Of a stretch of 64,000 nucleotides of DNA, positions 1 through 8,025 are shown in pieces (position 1 is the stretch's first letter; the number at the start of each line of letters is the position of its first letter). The notes under the pieces were generated by a model. That model was not told the DNA's origin, did no database searches, and saw nothing but the letters and a program-made list of their open reading frames with translations. The translations under genes and the position numbers were made by a program. Source of the stretch: Mesonia sp. HuA40 (GTDB lineage Bacteria; Bacteroidota; Bacteroidia; Flavobacteriales; Flavobacteriaceae); NCBI RefSeq assembly GCF_008017835.1, contig NZ_VRLT01000063.1, positions 1 through 64,000 of the forward strand, in the 5' to 3' direction.

Positions 1-778
1 CAATCACGTGCCCCATTCCTACAGGAAACTGTATAGGTTGGTTACGTTTAAAAGACGAATCAAATACAGTACCATCAACTAACATGCCTTTGTAATGTAC
101 AGAAACGGTATTACCTTTTTTAGGTTTTGGTCCTTTACCTTCTTGGGTTATGGTATAGTGCAAACCAGACTCGGTTTTACTCAAACCTTCGGTTAAGGCC
201 TTTAATTTATCCTCTTCTCTTTTCTTAGCCTCGGCTTCTCTTTTTTCTTTCTCTTCATTAAAACTCTTGAAGTTAGCAGCTGCATCAAACTGTTGTGCTT
301 CTTCTCCAACTCGTTCTATACTTAACTTTTCAATCTGGTCACCCTGCTCAATGCTATCAACTATATCTTGACCTTCTACAACTTCTCCAAAAACCGTATG
401 CTTGCCATCTAGCCAGGGCGTTTCTACGTGTGTAATAAAAAACTGACTTCCGTTTGTACCAGGACCTGCATTTGCCATTGACAATATTCCTGGCTTATTA
501 TGTTTCAAATCAGGGTGTATTTCATCGTCAAATTGATATCCTGGTCCGCCAGCTCCTGTTCCATTAGGATCACCCCCTTGAATCATAAAATCGGAAATAA
601 CACGGTGAAATTTAAGACCGTCGTAATACGGCGTACCTTTTGCTTTTGCATCGTTTTTTATATTTCCTTCAGCAAGACCTACAAAATTTCCTACTGTCCC
701 TGGTGTTTTATCGTGGTGTAATTTTACCAATATTTCGCCCTTAGTGGTCGCGAACTTGGCATAGATTCCGTTTTCCAT
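1..778 (-). CDS. Cyclophilin-FKBP fusion peptidyl-prolyl isomerase (partial, C-terminus off window)
   Basis: Translated from the reverse strand, this gene starts with [20 protein letters not shown] and stays open to the window edge (259 codons). Residues about 5-150 are a cyclophilin domain with [15 protein letters not shown] and [22 protein letters not shown] charged linker follows (about 165-195, rich in E, K and R), then the beginning of an FKBP domain ([18 protein letters not shown]). Both domains catalyse cis-trans isomerisation of prolyl bonds and act as folding helpers. The two-domain order is seen in Bacteroidota proteins. No signal peptide is visible, so a cytoplasmic location is inferred. 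The C-terminus lies beyond base 1. A promoter box sits at 803-810. Confidence 0.93.
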   Translation of the reverse strand, partial: MENGIYAKFATTKGEILVKLHHDKTPGTVGNFVGLAEGNIKNDAKAKGTPYYDGLKFHRVISDFMIQGGDPNGTGAGGPGYQFDDEIHPDLKHNKPGILSMANAGPGTNGSQFFITHVETPWLDGKHTVFGEVVEGQDIVDSIEQGDQIEKLSIERVGEEAQQFDAAANFKSFNEEKEKREAEAKKREEDKLKALTEGLSKTESGLHYTITQEGKGPKPKKGNTVSVHYKGMLVDGTVFDSSFKRNQPIQFPVGMGHVI

Positions 779-802
779 AATTTATTTTAATTTTTTAAAG
801 CG

Positions 803-810
803 CAAAGATA
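803..810 (-). promoter_or_regulatory. -7 promoter box of the cyclophilin-FKBP gene
   Basis: TATCTTTG on the reverse strand fits TAnnTTTG. A TTG lies 21 bases further upstream (832-834), as expected for the -33 element. The start codon is 24 nt downstream. Confidence 0.6.
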
Positions 811-832
811 CGCCTTCTTTAGGGTTTTTCTC

Positions 833-872
833 AAAAAGAAGAAACCCAAAATTTAAAATTTTGGGTTTCTTT
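833..872 (-). terminator. Terminator of recQ
   Basis: On the reverse strand, AAGAAACCCAAAATTT and its complement form a long near-perfect stem just after the recQ stop. A T-rich run (CTTCTTTTTG) follows. The hairpin lies between recQ and the cyclophilin gene promoter, so it probably insulates the two. Confidence 0.7.
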
Positions 873-889
873 AGATTTATAATGTATTT

Positions 890-3082
890 CTAATTAGCCA
901 CTTCACTCATAAACTTGATGCGGTAAAGCCTAAGTTCTTCTTCTTCGTAATCGCCGTCAAACTCATCCATCGCTTCATTTATTTTATCGCTTTCTGCCTC
1001 TAAAAAATACTCATGCAATTCTTCTTGTTGATCTTCATCCAGAATCTCATCTATCCAATAAGAAATATTTAATTTGGTTCCGCTATAAACAATGGCTTCA
1101 AGTTCTTTAATAAAATCATCCATCGATAGGCCCTTGGCGCTGGCTATATCGGGTAGCGGTAATTTTCTATCTACATTTTGTATAAAATATAGCTTATTAC
1201 TACTATTGGCACCGGTAGTTTTTACTACCATATCATCGGGTCTTATGATCTCATTATCTTCTACATACCGTTGTATGAGGCTTACAAATTCCTTACCGAA
1301 TTTTTTGGCTTTACCTTCACCTACTCCATGAATGTTTCCTAACTCTTCAATAGAAATCGGATATTTTGAAGCCATATCTTCCAACGAAGGGTCTTGGAAT
1401 ACCACATAAGGAGGTATATCTTTTTTTTGCGCTACCTTTTTTCGTAAATCTTTAAGCATTTTCATCAATTGCTCATCGGTTGCACTAGCCGCTTTGTTTT
1501 GTTGACCGGCTTTGTTTTGTTCTTCTTCGGTATAAATATGATCTTCAGACATCATAAAAGAACTAGGGCTTTCTAAAAACGCTTTACCTTCCGCTGTCAG
1601 TTTTATTACGCCATAAGTTTCAATATCTTTTTTGAGTAAGCCTTTTATAAAAACTTGCCTAATTAAAGCCATCCAATAAGATTTTGGCTTTTCTTTTCCT
1701 TTTCCAAAAATGGGAAGCTCATCTGTTTTATGCGATTTGATCATAGCGTTTACTTCTCCCACTAATGTTTTAACCAAGTCCTTAGCTTTATAAATCGATT
1801 TGGTTTTCTTAACGGTATTTAAAAGTAGAACCACTTCATCTTTGGCTTCTTTTTGGGTTTTGGGAAAACGAACGTTGTCATCCATATCAGCTCCTTCACC
1901 GGTCTCGCTATCAAAGGTTTCTCCAAAATAATGCAAAATAAACTTACGTCTTGAAATAGAAGTTTCCGCGTAAGCGACAACTTCTTGCAGTAAAGCAAAA
2001 CCTACTTCTTGTTCGGCAACAGGTTTACCACTCATAAATTTTTCTAGCTTTTCAATATCTTTATAAGCATAAAAAGCTAAGCAATGCCCTTCTCCCCCGT
2101 CGCGACCAGCTCTACCGGTTTCTTGGTAGTAGCTTTCGATACTTTTGGGTATATCGTGATGAATTACAAAACGCACATCTGGTTTATCTATTCCCATACC
2201 AAAGGCGATGGTAGCCACCACTACATCTACCTCTTCCATCAAAAACATATCTTGGTGCTTGGCTCGGGTTTTACTATCTAACCCAGCGTGGTAAGGTACT
2301 GCCGATATACCGTTTACCTGCAGCGTTTGCGCAAGTTCTTCTACTTTTTTTCTAGAAAGGCAATAAATGATTCCGCTTTTCCCTTGCCGCTCACGCACAA
2401 ACCGAATGATGTCTGCACTTACTTGAGCGGTTTTAGGCCTTACTTCATAATATAAATTTGGACGGTTAAAAGAAGCCTTAAATGTATTGGCTTGGGGTAT
2501 ACCTAGGTTTTTCAAGATATCTTCTTGTACCTTTGGCGTGGCCGTTGCCGTTAAAGCAATTATGGGTATATCATCCCCTATTCGTTTTATAATCTTGCGT
2601 AAATTTCTGTATTCTGGCCTAAAATCATGGCCCCATTCACTTATACAATGAGCTTCGTCTATAGCCAAAAAAGAAATTTTTTGCGTTCTTAAAAAATCTA
2701 TATATTCCTCTTTGGTTAAAGATTCGGGTGCCACATATAATAACTTGGTAATACCGTTTTCAATGTCGCTTTTAACCTGTTTTACTTCAGTTTTATTTAA
2801 CGAAGAATTCAAAACGTGCGCTACTCCTTTTTCCGAAGAAATACCTCTAATGGCATCTACCTGGTTTTTCATTAAAGCTATTAAAGGGGAGACTACAATT
2901 GCTGTCCCTTCTTTTATCAAGGCAGGTAATTGGTAACATAGAGATTTACCACCTCCTGTAGGCATAATCACAAAAGTGTGCTCACCATTAATAATGCTTT
3001 TTATTACTTGTTCTTGTAGACCTTTAAATTGGCCAAAGCCAAAATACTTTTTTAATTCCTGATGTAAATCGATTTCTGTCAA
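890..3082 (-). CDS. recQ: ATP-dependent DNA helicase RecQ
   Basis: RecQ-family 3'-5' helicases unwind DNA during recombination and replication repair. The 730-residue protein has Walker A MPTGGGKSLCYQ (about 40-51), the DEAH box IDEAHCISEWGHDFRPEY (141-158), motif VI YYQETGRAGRDG (318-329) and an HRDC domain (about 533-606, with HGVGEGKAKKFG). A C-terminal helical region follows. Residues 361-403 correspond to the RecQ zinc-binding subdomain but contain no cysteine (YAETSISRRKFILHYFGE, then TGEGADMDDN). The Cys4 zinc site of E. coli RecQ is therefore absent. The start is the first ATG and gives the usual RecQ N-terminus. It diverges from kdsD. Confidence 0.96.
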   Translation of the reverse strand: MTEIDLHQELKKYFGFGQFKGLQEQVIKSIINGEHTFVIMPTGGGKSLCYQLPALIKEGTAIVVSPLIALMKNQVDAIRGISSEKGVAHVLNSSLNKTEVKQVKSDIENGITKLLYVAPESLTKEEYIDFLRTQKISFLAIDEAHCISEWGHDFRPEYRNLRKIIKRIGDDIPIIALTATATPKVQEDILKNLGIPQANTFKASFNRPNLYYEVRPKTAQVSADIIRFVRERQGKSGIIYCLSRKKVEELAQTLQVNGISAVPYHAGLDSKTRAKHQDMFLMEEVDVVVATIAFGMGIDKPDVRFVIHHDIPKSIESYYQETGRAGRDGGEGHCLAFYAYKDIEKLEKFMSGKPVAEQEVGFALLQEVVAYAETSISRRKFILHYFGETFDSETGEGADMDDNVRFPKTQKEAKDEVVLLLNTVKKTKSIYKAKDLVKTLVGEVNAMIKSHKTDELPIFGKGKEKPKSYWMALIRQVFIKGLLKKDIETYGVIKLTAEGKAFLESPSSFMMSEDHIYTEEEQNKAGQQNKAASATDEQLMKMLKDLRKKVAQKKDIPPYVVFQDPSLEDMASKYPISIEELGNIHGVGEGKAKKFGKEFVSLIQRYVEDNEIIRPDDMVVKTTGANSSNKLYFIQNVDRKLPLPDIASAKGLSMDDFIKELEAIVYSGTKLNISYWIDEILDEDQQEELHEYFLEAESDKINEAMDEFDGDYEEEELRLYRIKFMSEVAN
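1964..1975 (-). repeat. Copy of dispersed motif GCTTnCGCGGAA
   Basis: Reverse-strand GCTTACGCGGAA inside recQ, encoding A-Y-A-E. It is one of four copies in the window, all in the same reading frame of their host genes. Confidence 0.5.
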
Positions 3083-3110
3083 ACTGATATTTTAGTGTTA
3101 CAATTTTACA

Positions 3111-3118
3111 TACCTTTG
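3111..3118 (+). promoter_or_regulatory. -7 promoter box of kdsD
   Basis: TACCTTTG matches TAnnTTTG 55 nt before the ATG at 3174. Transcription starting a few bases downstream would leave almost no leader for the alternative start at 3132. This favours the 3174 start. Confidence 0.5.
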
Positions 3119-3173
3119 TCAGTCTAAAGATATGTATTTCTTTAGTATTGGCAAATCGAAATTTAAAAAATTG

Positions 3174-4136
3174 ATGAAAGATTCTCAAATCCTTTCTTTT
3201 GCAAAAGACACTATTAAAAATGAGGCAGCCGCAATTGCCCAATTAGAAAACTTTTTAACTCAAGATTTCCCCAAAGCTGTAAATTGTATCTATCATAGCA
3301 AAGGGCGCGTGGTTATTACAGGAATAGGTAAAAGTGCCATTATCGCACAAAAAATAGTAGCTACTTTAAACAGTACCGGCACACCGGCAATTTTTATGCA
3401 TGCTGCCGATGCTATTCACGGCGATTTAGGGAATATTCAAAAAGATGATGTTGTAATATGTATTTCTAAAAGTGGAAACACCCCCGAAATTAAAGTACTG
3501 GTACCGCTAATTAAGAATTTTAATAACAAATTGATAGGTCTCACCGGTAACAAAGATTCTTTTTTGGGTCAACAAGCCGATTTTGTTCTGAATGCCTATA
3601 TTGAGCAGGAAGCTTGCCCAAATAATTTGGCCCCTACCACGAGTACCACCGCTCAATTAGTGATTGGCGATGCTCTTGCGGTAAGCTTGCTTCATCTTAA
3701 AGGTTTTTCTAGTAAAGATTTTGCAAAATACCACCCTGGGGGTGCTTTAGGAAAAAAACTCTATTTGCGCGTAGCCGATATTACGGCCCAGAACAATCTA
3801 CCTCAAGTAGCTCCTAACAGTAAAATTTCTGATGTTATTGTAGAGATTTCTGAAAAAATGTTAGGAGCAACGGCAGTTATTGAAAAAGGCGATATACTAG
3901 GAATCATCACCGATGGTGACATTAGAAGAATGTTGCAAAAAAGTCAAGATATCAATCAATTAACAGCTCGCGATATTATGGGCGAAGCGCCTAAAACCAT
4001 CGACAACCAAGCTTTAGCTTTAGAGGCTAAAAATATGCTCGAACAGTTTGGTATTTCTCAGTTAATCGCAACAGAAAAGGGTAGTTATAAAGGTATCGTT
4101 CATTTGCATAACTTAATTAAAGAAGGAATCATCTAA
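3174..4136 (+). CDS. kdsD: Arabinose-5-phosphate isomerase (KpsF/GutQ/KdsD family)
   Basis: This enzyme converts ribulose-5-phosphate to arabinose-5-phosphate, the first step of Kdo synthesis for LPS. From the ATG at 3174 the product has 320 residues, the usual length. The N-terminal half is a SIS sugar-isomerase domain (ITGIGKSAIIAQKIVATLNS; HGDLGNI; SKSGNTPEI; then APTTSTTAQLVIGDALAVSLL). The C-terminal half is a pair of CBS domains (AVIEKGDILGIITDGDIRRM). An in-frame ATG at 3132 would add 14 residues but lies almost on the predicted transcription start, so I reject it. tatC follows after 3 nt, placing kdsD first in a kdsD-tatC-AhpD-lptB operon. Confidence 0.92.
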   Translation: MKDSQILSFAKDTIKNEAAAIAQLENFLTQDFPKAVNCIYHSKGRVVITGIGKSAIIAQKIVATLNSTGTPAIFMHAADAIHGDLGNIQKDDVVICISKSGNTPEIKVLVPLIKNFNNKLIGLTGNKDSFLGQQADFVLNAYIEQEACPNNLAPTTSTTAQLVIGDALAVSLLHLKGFSSKDFAKYHPGGALGKKLYLRVADITAQNNLPQVAPNSKISDVIVEISEKMLGATAVIEKGDILGIITDGDIRRMLQKSQDINQLTARDIMGEAPKTIDNQALALEAKNMLEQFGISQLIATEKGSYKGIVHLHNLIKEGII

Positions 4137-4139
4137 AAC

Positions 4140-4991
4140 ATGGCGACAAAGACCAAGAAAAATCCTCAAGAAATGTCTTTTCTAGATCATCTAGAAACCT
4201 TGAGATGGCACCTTATACGTTCTGTAATAGCAGTAGTAGGAGTAGCCTTTATCGCTTTCTTTTTAAAGGATTTAATTTTCGGAATTCTATTTGCTCCTAA
4301 GGATGCAGATTTTATAACCTATAAAGTCTTATGTAATATGGCGCAAAGCCTTGGCTTGGATGAGAGTTTTTGTTTTAACGAAATTCCGTTTAGAATTCAA
4401 AGTAGAACTATGAGCGGCCAGTTCTCTGCACATATGTGGACCTCTATTACCACAGGTTTTATTGTGGCTTTCCCTTATATCCTGTTTGAACTTTGGCGTT
4501 TTATTTCACCGGCTTTGCACCCCAACGAACGCAATGCATCACGAGGTTTTATAGTTATCGCCTCCCTTTTATTCTTTACGGGAGTACTTTTTGGTTATTA
4601 TATTGTCTCTCCCCTATCTATAAACTTCTTAGGTAGCTACCAAGTAAGCGAGCAGGTGTTTAATGATATTGACTTAAGCAGTTATTTCGGATTAGTTCGC
4701 GCTTCGGCACTGGCTAGTGGTGTGATTTTTGAGCTACCCATTATCATTTACATTTTAACCCGTATAGGCTTGGTTACACCAGAGGCACTTAAAAAATATA
4801 GAAAATTTGCCTTGGTCGGAATTTTAATCTTATCGGCCATCATTACTCCTCCAGACATAGCCAGCCAGATAGTTGTGGCCATACCGGTTTTAATTTTATA
4901 TGAAATAAGTATTTTTATTTCGAGGTATGTACTCCGTAAAGAAGAAAAAAGATTAAAAAAAGAGAAAAATATTGTCCGTAAAAATGAGTAA
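4140..4991 (+). CDS. tatC: Sec-independent protein translocase TatC
   Basis: TatC is the substrate-recognising subunit of the twin-arginine translocon in the inner membrane. The 283-residue protein opens with MSFLDHLETLRWHLIRSV, the typical TatC N-terminus. It contains the conserved FELWRFISPALHPNER segment and about six membrane helices (near residues 25-48, 98-120, 140-165, 185-208, 222-236 and 238-258). The first periplasmic loop carries two cysteines (residues about 64 and 79), an elaboration of unknown role. No tatA or tatB lies in the window. The stop overlaps the following gene by 8 nt, implying translational coupling. Confidence 0.96.
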   Translation: MATKTKKNPQEMSFLDHLETLRWHLIRSVIAVVGVAFIAFFLKDLIFGILFAPKDADFITYKVLCNMAQSLGLDESFCFNEIPFRIQSRTMSGQFSAHMWTSITTGFIVAFPYILFELWRFISPALHPNERNASRGFIVIASLLFFTGVLFGYYIVSPLSINFLGSYQVSEQVFNDIDLSSYFGLVRASALASGVIFELPIIIYILTRIGLVTPEALKKYRKFALVGILILSAIITPPDIASQIVVAIPVLILYEISIFISRYVLRKEEKRLKKEKNIVRKNE

Positions 4992-5340
4992 TCAAGTAGA
5001 AGAATTCAATACTTACCGCGCTAAGATGAATACCAAAATCTTAGGCGAAAACAATAAGGTTTTAAAACGAATTTTTAATTTAGACACCAACGCTTTCGCG
5101 GAAGGAGCTCTAGATATAAAAACCAAAGAGCTACTAGGCTTAGTTGCTTCTTTAGTTTTACGTTGTGACGACTGTGTACGTTATCATTTAGAATCAAGTT
5201 TTAAAAATGGCGTAAATAAAGATCAAATTATGGAAACCTTAAGTATTGGGACACTCATAGGAGGTACCATTGTAATTCCGCACCTAAGAAGAGCACACGA
5301 ATACTGGGAAGAACTAGAAAACCATTACTCAAATCAATAA
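4984..5340 (+). CDS. Carboxymuconolactone decarboxylase / AhpD-like protein
   Basis: This is a 118-residue all-helical protein of the CMD/AhpD family. The hallmark CxxCxxxH signature is present as CDDCVRYH (C61, C64, H68). In AhpD proteins it serves as a thiol peroxidase or redox-relay site, so a redox role is inferred while the substrate is unknown. I chose the ATG at 4984; the earlier in-frame TTG at 4972 adds only MSVK and has no support. The gene overlaps tatC by 8 nt and precedes lptB by 4 nt, inside the LPS/Tat operon. Residues 37-40 (A-F-A-E) are encoded by a copy of the dispersed GCTTnCGCGGAA motif. Confidence 0.88.
   Translation: MSNQVEEFNTYRAKMNTKILGENNKVLKRIFNLDTNAFAEGALDIKTKELLGLVASLVLRCDDCVRYHLESSFKNGVNKDQIMETLSIGTLIGGTIVIPHLRRAHEYWEELENHYSNQ
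5092..5103 (+). repeat. Copy of dispersed motif GCTTnCGCGGAA
   Basis: GCTTTCGCGGAA within the AhpD-like gene, encoding A-F-A-E. It is flanked 5' by C and 3' by G, as in other copies. Confidence 0.5.
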
Positions 5341-5344
5341 GGTT

Positions 5345-6085
5345 ATGATGAAACTGCGCGCAGAAAACTTGATGAAGTCCTATAAAGGAAGAAAAGTAGT
5401 TAAAGGCATTTCGGTAGAAGTTAAACAAGGTGAAATTGTAGGCCTTTTGGGCCCCAACGGAGCAGGAAAAACCACTTCTTTCTACATGATTGTTGGCCTT
5501 ATCAAACCCAATGGTGGTAACATTTTTTTAGACCAAAAAAATATTACCAATTACCCCATGTATAAACGCGCGCAAAATGGTATTGGTTATTTAGCTCAAG
5601 AAGCCTCTGTTTTTCGTAAGCTAAGCATAGAAGACAATATTATGAGTGTCTTGCAACTTACCAAACTTTCTAAAAAAGAGCGTCAACATAAAATGGAGAG
5701 CCTTATCGATGAGTTTAGTTTAGGACATATAAGAAAAAACCGAGGCGATTTATTATCGGGAGGCGAACGTCGACGAACAGAAATTGCTCGAGCTTTAGCC
5801 ACAGACCCAAAATTCATCTTGCTAGACGAACCTTTTGCTGGGGTAGATCCAGTAGCCGTTGAAGATATTCAGCGTATTGTCGCACAACTCAAAGATAAAA
5901 ATATAGGCATTCTTATAACAGACCACAACGTTCAAGAGACACTAGCCATTACAGATAGAACTTATTTAATGTTTGAAGGTAGTATCTTAAAACACGGCCA
6001 ACCCGAAGACTTGGCCTCTGATGAAATGGTTCGCAAGGTGTATCTAGGACAAAATTTTGAATTGCGTAAGAAAAAACTTTTCTAA
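5345..6085 (+). CDS. lptB: LPS export ABC transporter ATP-binding protein LptB
   Basis: LptB is the cytoplasmic ATPase that powers extraction of LPS from the inner membrane through LptFG and the Lpt bridge. The 246-residue protein has Walker A GPNGAGKTTS, the Q-loop region YLAQEASVFRKLS typical of LptB, signature LLSGGERRRTEIARAL, Walker B FILLDEPFAGVDP and switch histidine TDHNV. These sequence features separate it from amino-acid transporter ATPases. Either the ATG at 5345 or the next codon, ATG at 5348, could start it. It is last in the operon with kdsD, which makes an LPS precursor, so co-expression is logical. Confidence 0.95.
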   Translation: MMKLRAENLMKSYKGRKVVKGISVEVKQGEIVGLLGPNGAGKTTSFYMIVGLIKPNGGNIFLDQKNITNYPMYKRAQNGIGYLAQEASVFRKLSIEDNIMSVLQLTKLSKKERQHKMESLIDEFSLGHIRKNRGDLLSGGERRRTEIARALATDPKFILLDEPFAGVDPVAVEDIQRIVAQLKDKNIGILITDHNVQETLAITDRTYLMFEGSILKHGQPEDLASDEMVRKVYLGQNFELRKKKLF

Positions 6086-6087
6086 GC

Positions 6088-6834
6088 TTAAGCTGATGTC
6101 GATTTTCTCACAAAAACACTTAACAATATATAACCTAAGATAATACAAGGAACGGCCAAAAACTGAAAAAAACCTATACCCAATACACAAGCGATAACAA
6201 ACAGAAATCTAAACCAGTTTTCTTTAAAGTTAAAGTTCTTGAACTTCAACGCAAACAAAGGAATTTCTGCATTTAAAATAATCGCGCTAAAAACACATAA
6301 TCCAATTAACACTGCTGGCAACTTTGTAACCGTTGCTAACCAAGATTCGGGTTGGTAGTGAATTATAAAAGGTAAACTAAGAATTAATAAGGCGTTGGCG
6401 GGTGTAGGCAAACCAATGAAAGAACTGGTTTGTCGCTCGTCTATATTAAATTTAGCCAAGCGATAAGCCGAACCCAAGGGTATTAAAAAAGCAAACAAAG
6501 ACCAGGCATAAAAAGATAAATTAAAAGTTTCATCTTCCCAGTTACTGTATAAAATCGCACTACTGGCAGGCAAGTATTGCTCCAACAATTGAAACACAAT
6601 TAAACCCGGCACCAAACCACTAGTCACCATATCTGCCAGCGAATCAAGTTGTAATCCCAAATCGCTTTTGACATCTAAAGCTCTAGCTGCCAACCCATCA
6701 AAGAAATCAAAAAATATTCCTAGGCATATGAAAATACCGGCTAATAGCAGTTGGTTATTTAATGCACAAACAGCAGCTATACTTCCTGAGAGCAAATTGA
6801 GTAAAGTAATCAGGTTAGGAATATGTTTTTTCAT
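6088..6834 (-). CDS. pssA: CDP-diacylglycerol--serine O-phosphatidyltransferase
   Basis: This integral membrane enzyme makes phosphatidylserine from CDP-diacylglycerol and serine, the precursor of phosphatidylethanolamine. The 248-residue protein carries the CDP-alcohol phosphotransferase signature DGLAARALDVKSDLG, followed by QLDSLADMV (D-G-x2-A-R-x8-G-x3-D-x3-D). This is preceded by MKKHIPNLITLLNLLSGSIA, the usual PssA N-terminus. About seven hydrophobic helices follow. It converges on lptB with a 2-nt gap. A TATATTTG box lies at 6860-6867. Confidence 0.93.
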   Translation of the reverse strand: MKKHIPNLITLLNLLSGSIAAVCALNNQLLLAGIFICLGIFFDFFDGLAARALDVKSDLGLQLDSLADMVTSGLVPGLIVFQLLEQYLPASSAILYSNWEDETFNLSFYAWSLFAFLIPLGSAYRLAKFNIDERQTSSFIGLPTPANALLILSLPFIIHYQPESWLATVTKLPAVLIGLCVFSAIILNAEIPLFALKFKNFNFKENWFRFLFVIACVLGIGFFQFLAVPCIILGYILLSVFVRKSTSA

Positions 6835-6859
6835 AAAATAATAGGTGTTTCAAACAAAT

Positions 6860-6867
6860 CAAATATA
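6860..6867 (-). promoter_or_regulatory. -7 promoter box of pssA
   Basis: Reverse-strand TATATTTG, an exact TAnnTTTG match. A TTG 21 bases upstream (6889-6891) could be the -33 element. The start codon is 25 nt downstream. Confidence 0.6.
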
Positions 6868-6951
6868 GCCTTTACATAAGAGCAAAAGCAATATAAAGCA
6901 CAAAATTAAGTTAATAAAAAATAAAATAAGATATTTGCAAAAAAGAAAACC

Positions 6952-8025
6952 TTGACAAAACAGGCGCTATACTTTTTATTTCTACTCCTAGGTATCGGCT
7001 TACAAGCACAAACGGCTCGCAAATACTCCAACGAATTTTTAAACATTGGTGTAAATGCAGCCGCTTTTGGAATGGCTAACGCGGTAACCGCCACTACAAA
7101 CGATGTGTATGCTGGATATTGGAACCCCGCCGGACTCACCCGCATCGAAGATCACGAAATTGCGCTAATGCACGCCAACTATTTTGCCAATATCGCCAAT
7201 TATGACTACTTAGGATCGGCTTTAAAAATAGATGACGAAAGCAGCCTTGGGATACACGTTTTGCGTTTTGGTGTAGATAATATTTTAAATACTACACAAC
7301 TTATAGACGATCAAGGCCAAATTGATTATGACCGTATTAGCCTATTCTCGGCGGCAGACTATGCTTTTACGTTTTCTTATGCCAAGAATTTACCGCTCGA
7401 AGGCTTTTCTTTTGGTGTAAATGCCAAAGTGATTCACCGCATTATAGGTGAATTTGCTAATTCTTGGGGGTTTGGGCTAGATGCAGGTATTCAATTTCAA
7501 GGCAAAAACGGGTGGGAGTTTGGTGCTATGGCACGAGATATTACCACTACCTACAACACATGGAGTATCGATGAAGATGCCTATAGCCAAGTACAAGATG
7601 CCGTTGAAGGTCAAAACCAAGAATTACCAGAAACTACAGAAATAACTTTACCAAAACTGCAATTAGGAGTAGCCAAAAATTTTCGCATTCGATACGATTG
7701 GGACATTAAAGCAGCCCTTGATTTGCAAATGCGATTTGCACAAACACAAGATTTAATAGCAACAGAAGCGGTAAGTGTAAGTCCTGCACTTGGCTTTCAA
7801 GTAGGCTACTTAAACTTGGTTTATTTACGAGGCGGTGTAGGTAACTTTCAAAATGTAGAACAACTTGAAGGCGGTTCAAAAGTTGGTTTTCAGCCCGGAT
7901 TCGGGTTAGGTTTTAAATACAAGGGTATACATATAGATTACGCCTTTACCGATATTGGTGATCAAAGTGTAGCACTCTATTCTAATGTGTTCTCACTTAA
8001 AATTGACTGGCGTGTTTTTAGATAA
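6952..8025 (+). CDS. PorV/PorQ-family outer-membrane protein (PorV2-like)
   Basis: The 357-residue protein begins with a signal peptide (TKQALYFLFLLLGIGLQAQ) cut near residue 20. It continues as a beta-barrel of the PorV/PorQ family, with NIGVNAAAFGMANA, YWNPAGLTRIED and repeated aromatic, glycine-rich strands up to a C-terminal strand ending in F-R. PorV proteins shuttle type IX secretion cargo at the outer membrane. The PorV2 label follows my memory of flavobacterial naming and is not proven. The only start that keeps the signal peptide is TTG at 6952; the next ATG is far inside. A 7-of-8 promoter match (GATATTTG) lies about 15 nt upstream. Its 3' end overlaps lnt. Confidence 0.85.
   Translation: MTKQALYFLFLLLGIGLQAQTARKYSNEFLNIGVNAAAFGMANAVTATTNDVYAGYWNPAGLTRIEDHEIALMHANYFANIANYDYLGSALKIDDESSLGIHVLRFGVDNILNTTQLIDDQGQIDYDRISLFSAADYAFTFSYAKNLPLEGFSFGVNAKVIHRIIGEFANSWGFGLDAGIQFQGKNGWEFGAMARDITTTYNTWSIDEDAYSQVQDAVEGQNQELPETTEITLPKLQLGVAKNFRIRYDWDIKAALDLQMRFAQTQDLIATEAVSVSPALGFQVGYLNLVYLRGGVGNFQNVEQLEGGSKVGFQPGFGLGFKYKGIHIDYAFTDIGDQSVALYSNVFSLKIDWRVFR

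Noticed and set aside
500-721. Forward open frame opposite the cyclophilin-FKBP gene
   Set aside because: It is the complement of a clear coding region and encodes no recognisable protein; similar antisense frames across the window were dropped for the same reason.
3132-3173. Longer start for kdsD at 3132
   Set aside because: It lies about 14 nt after the -7 box, almost at the expected transcription start, and adds residues not typical of the family.
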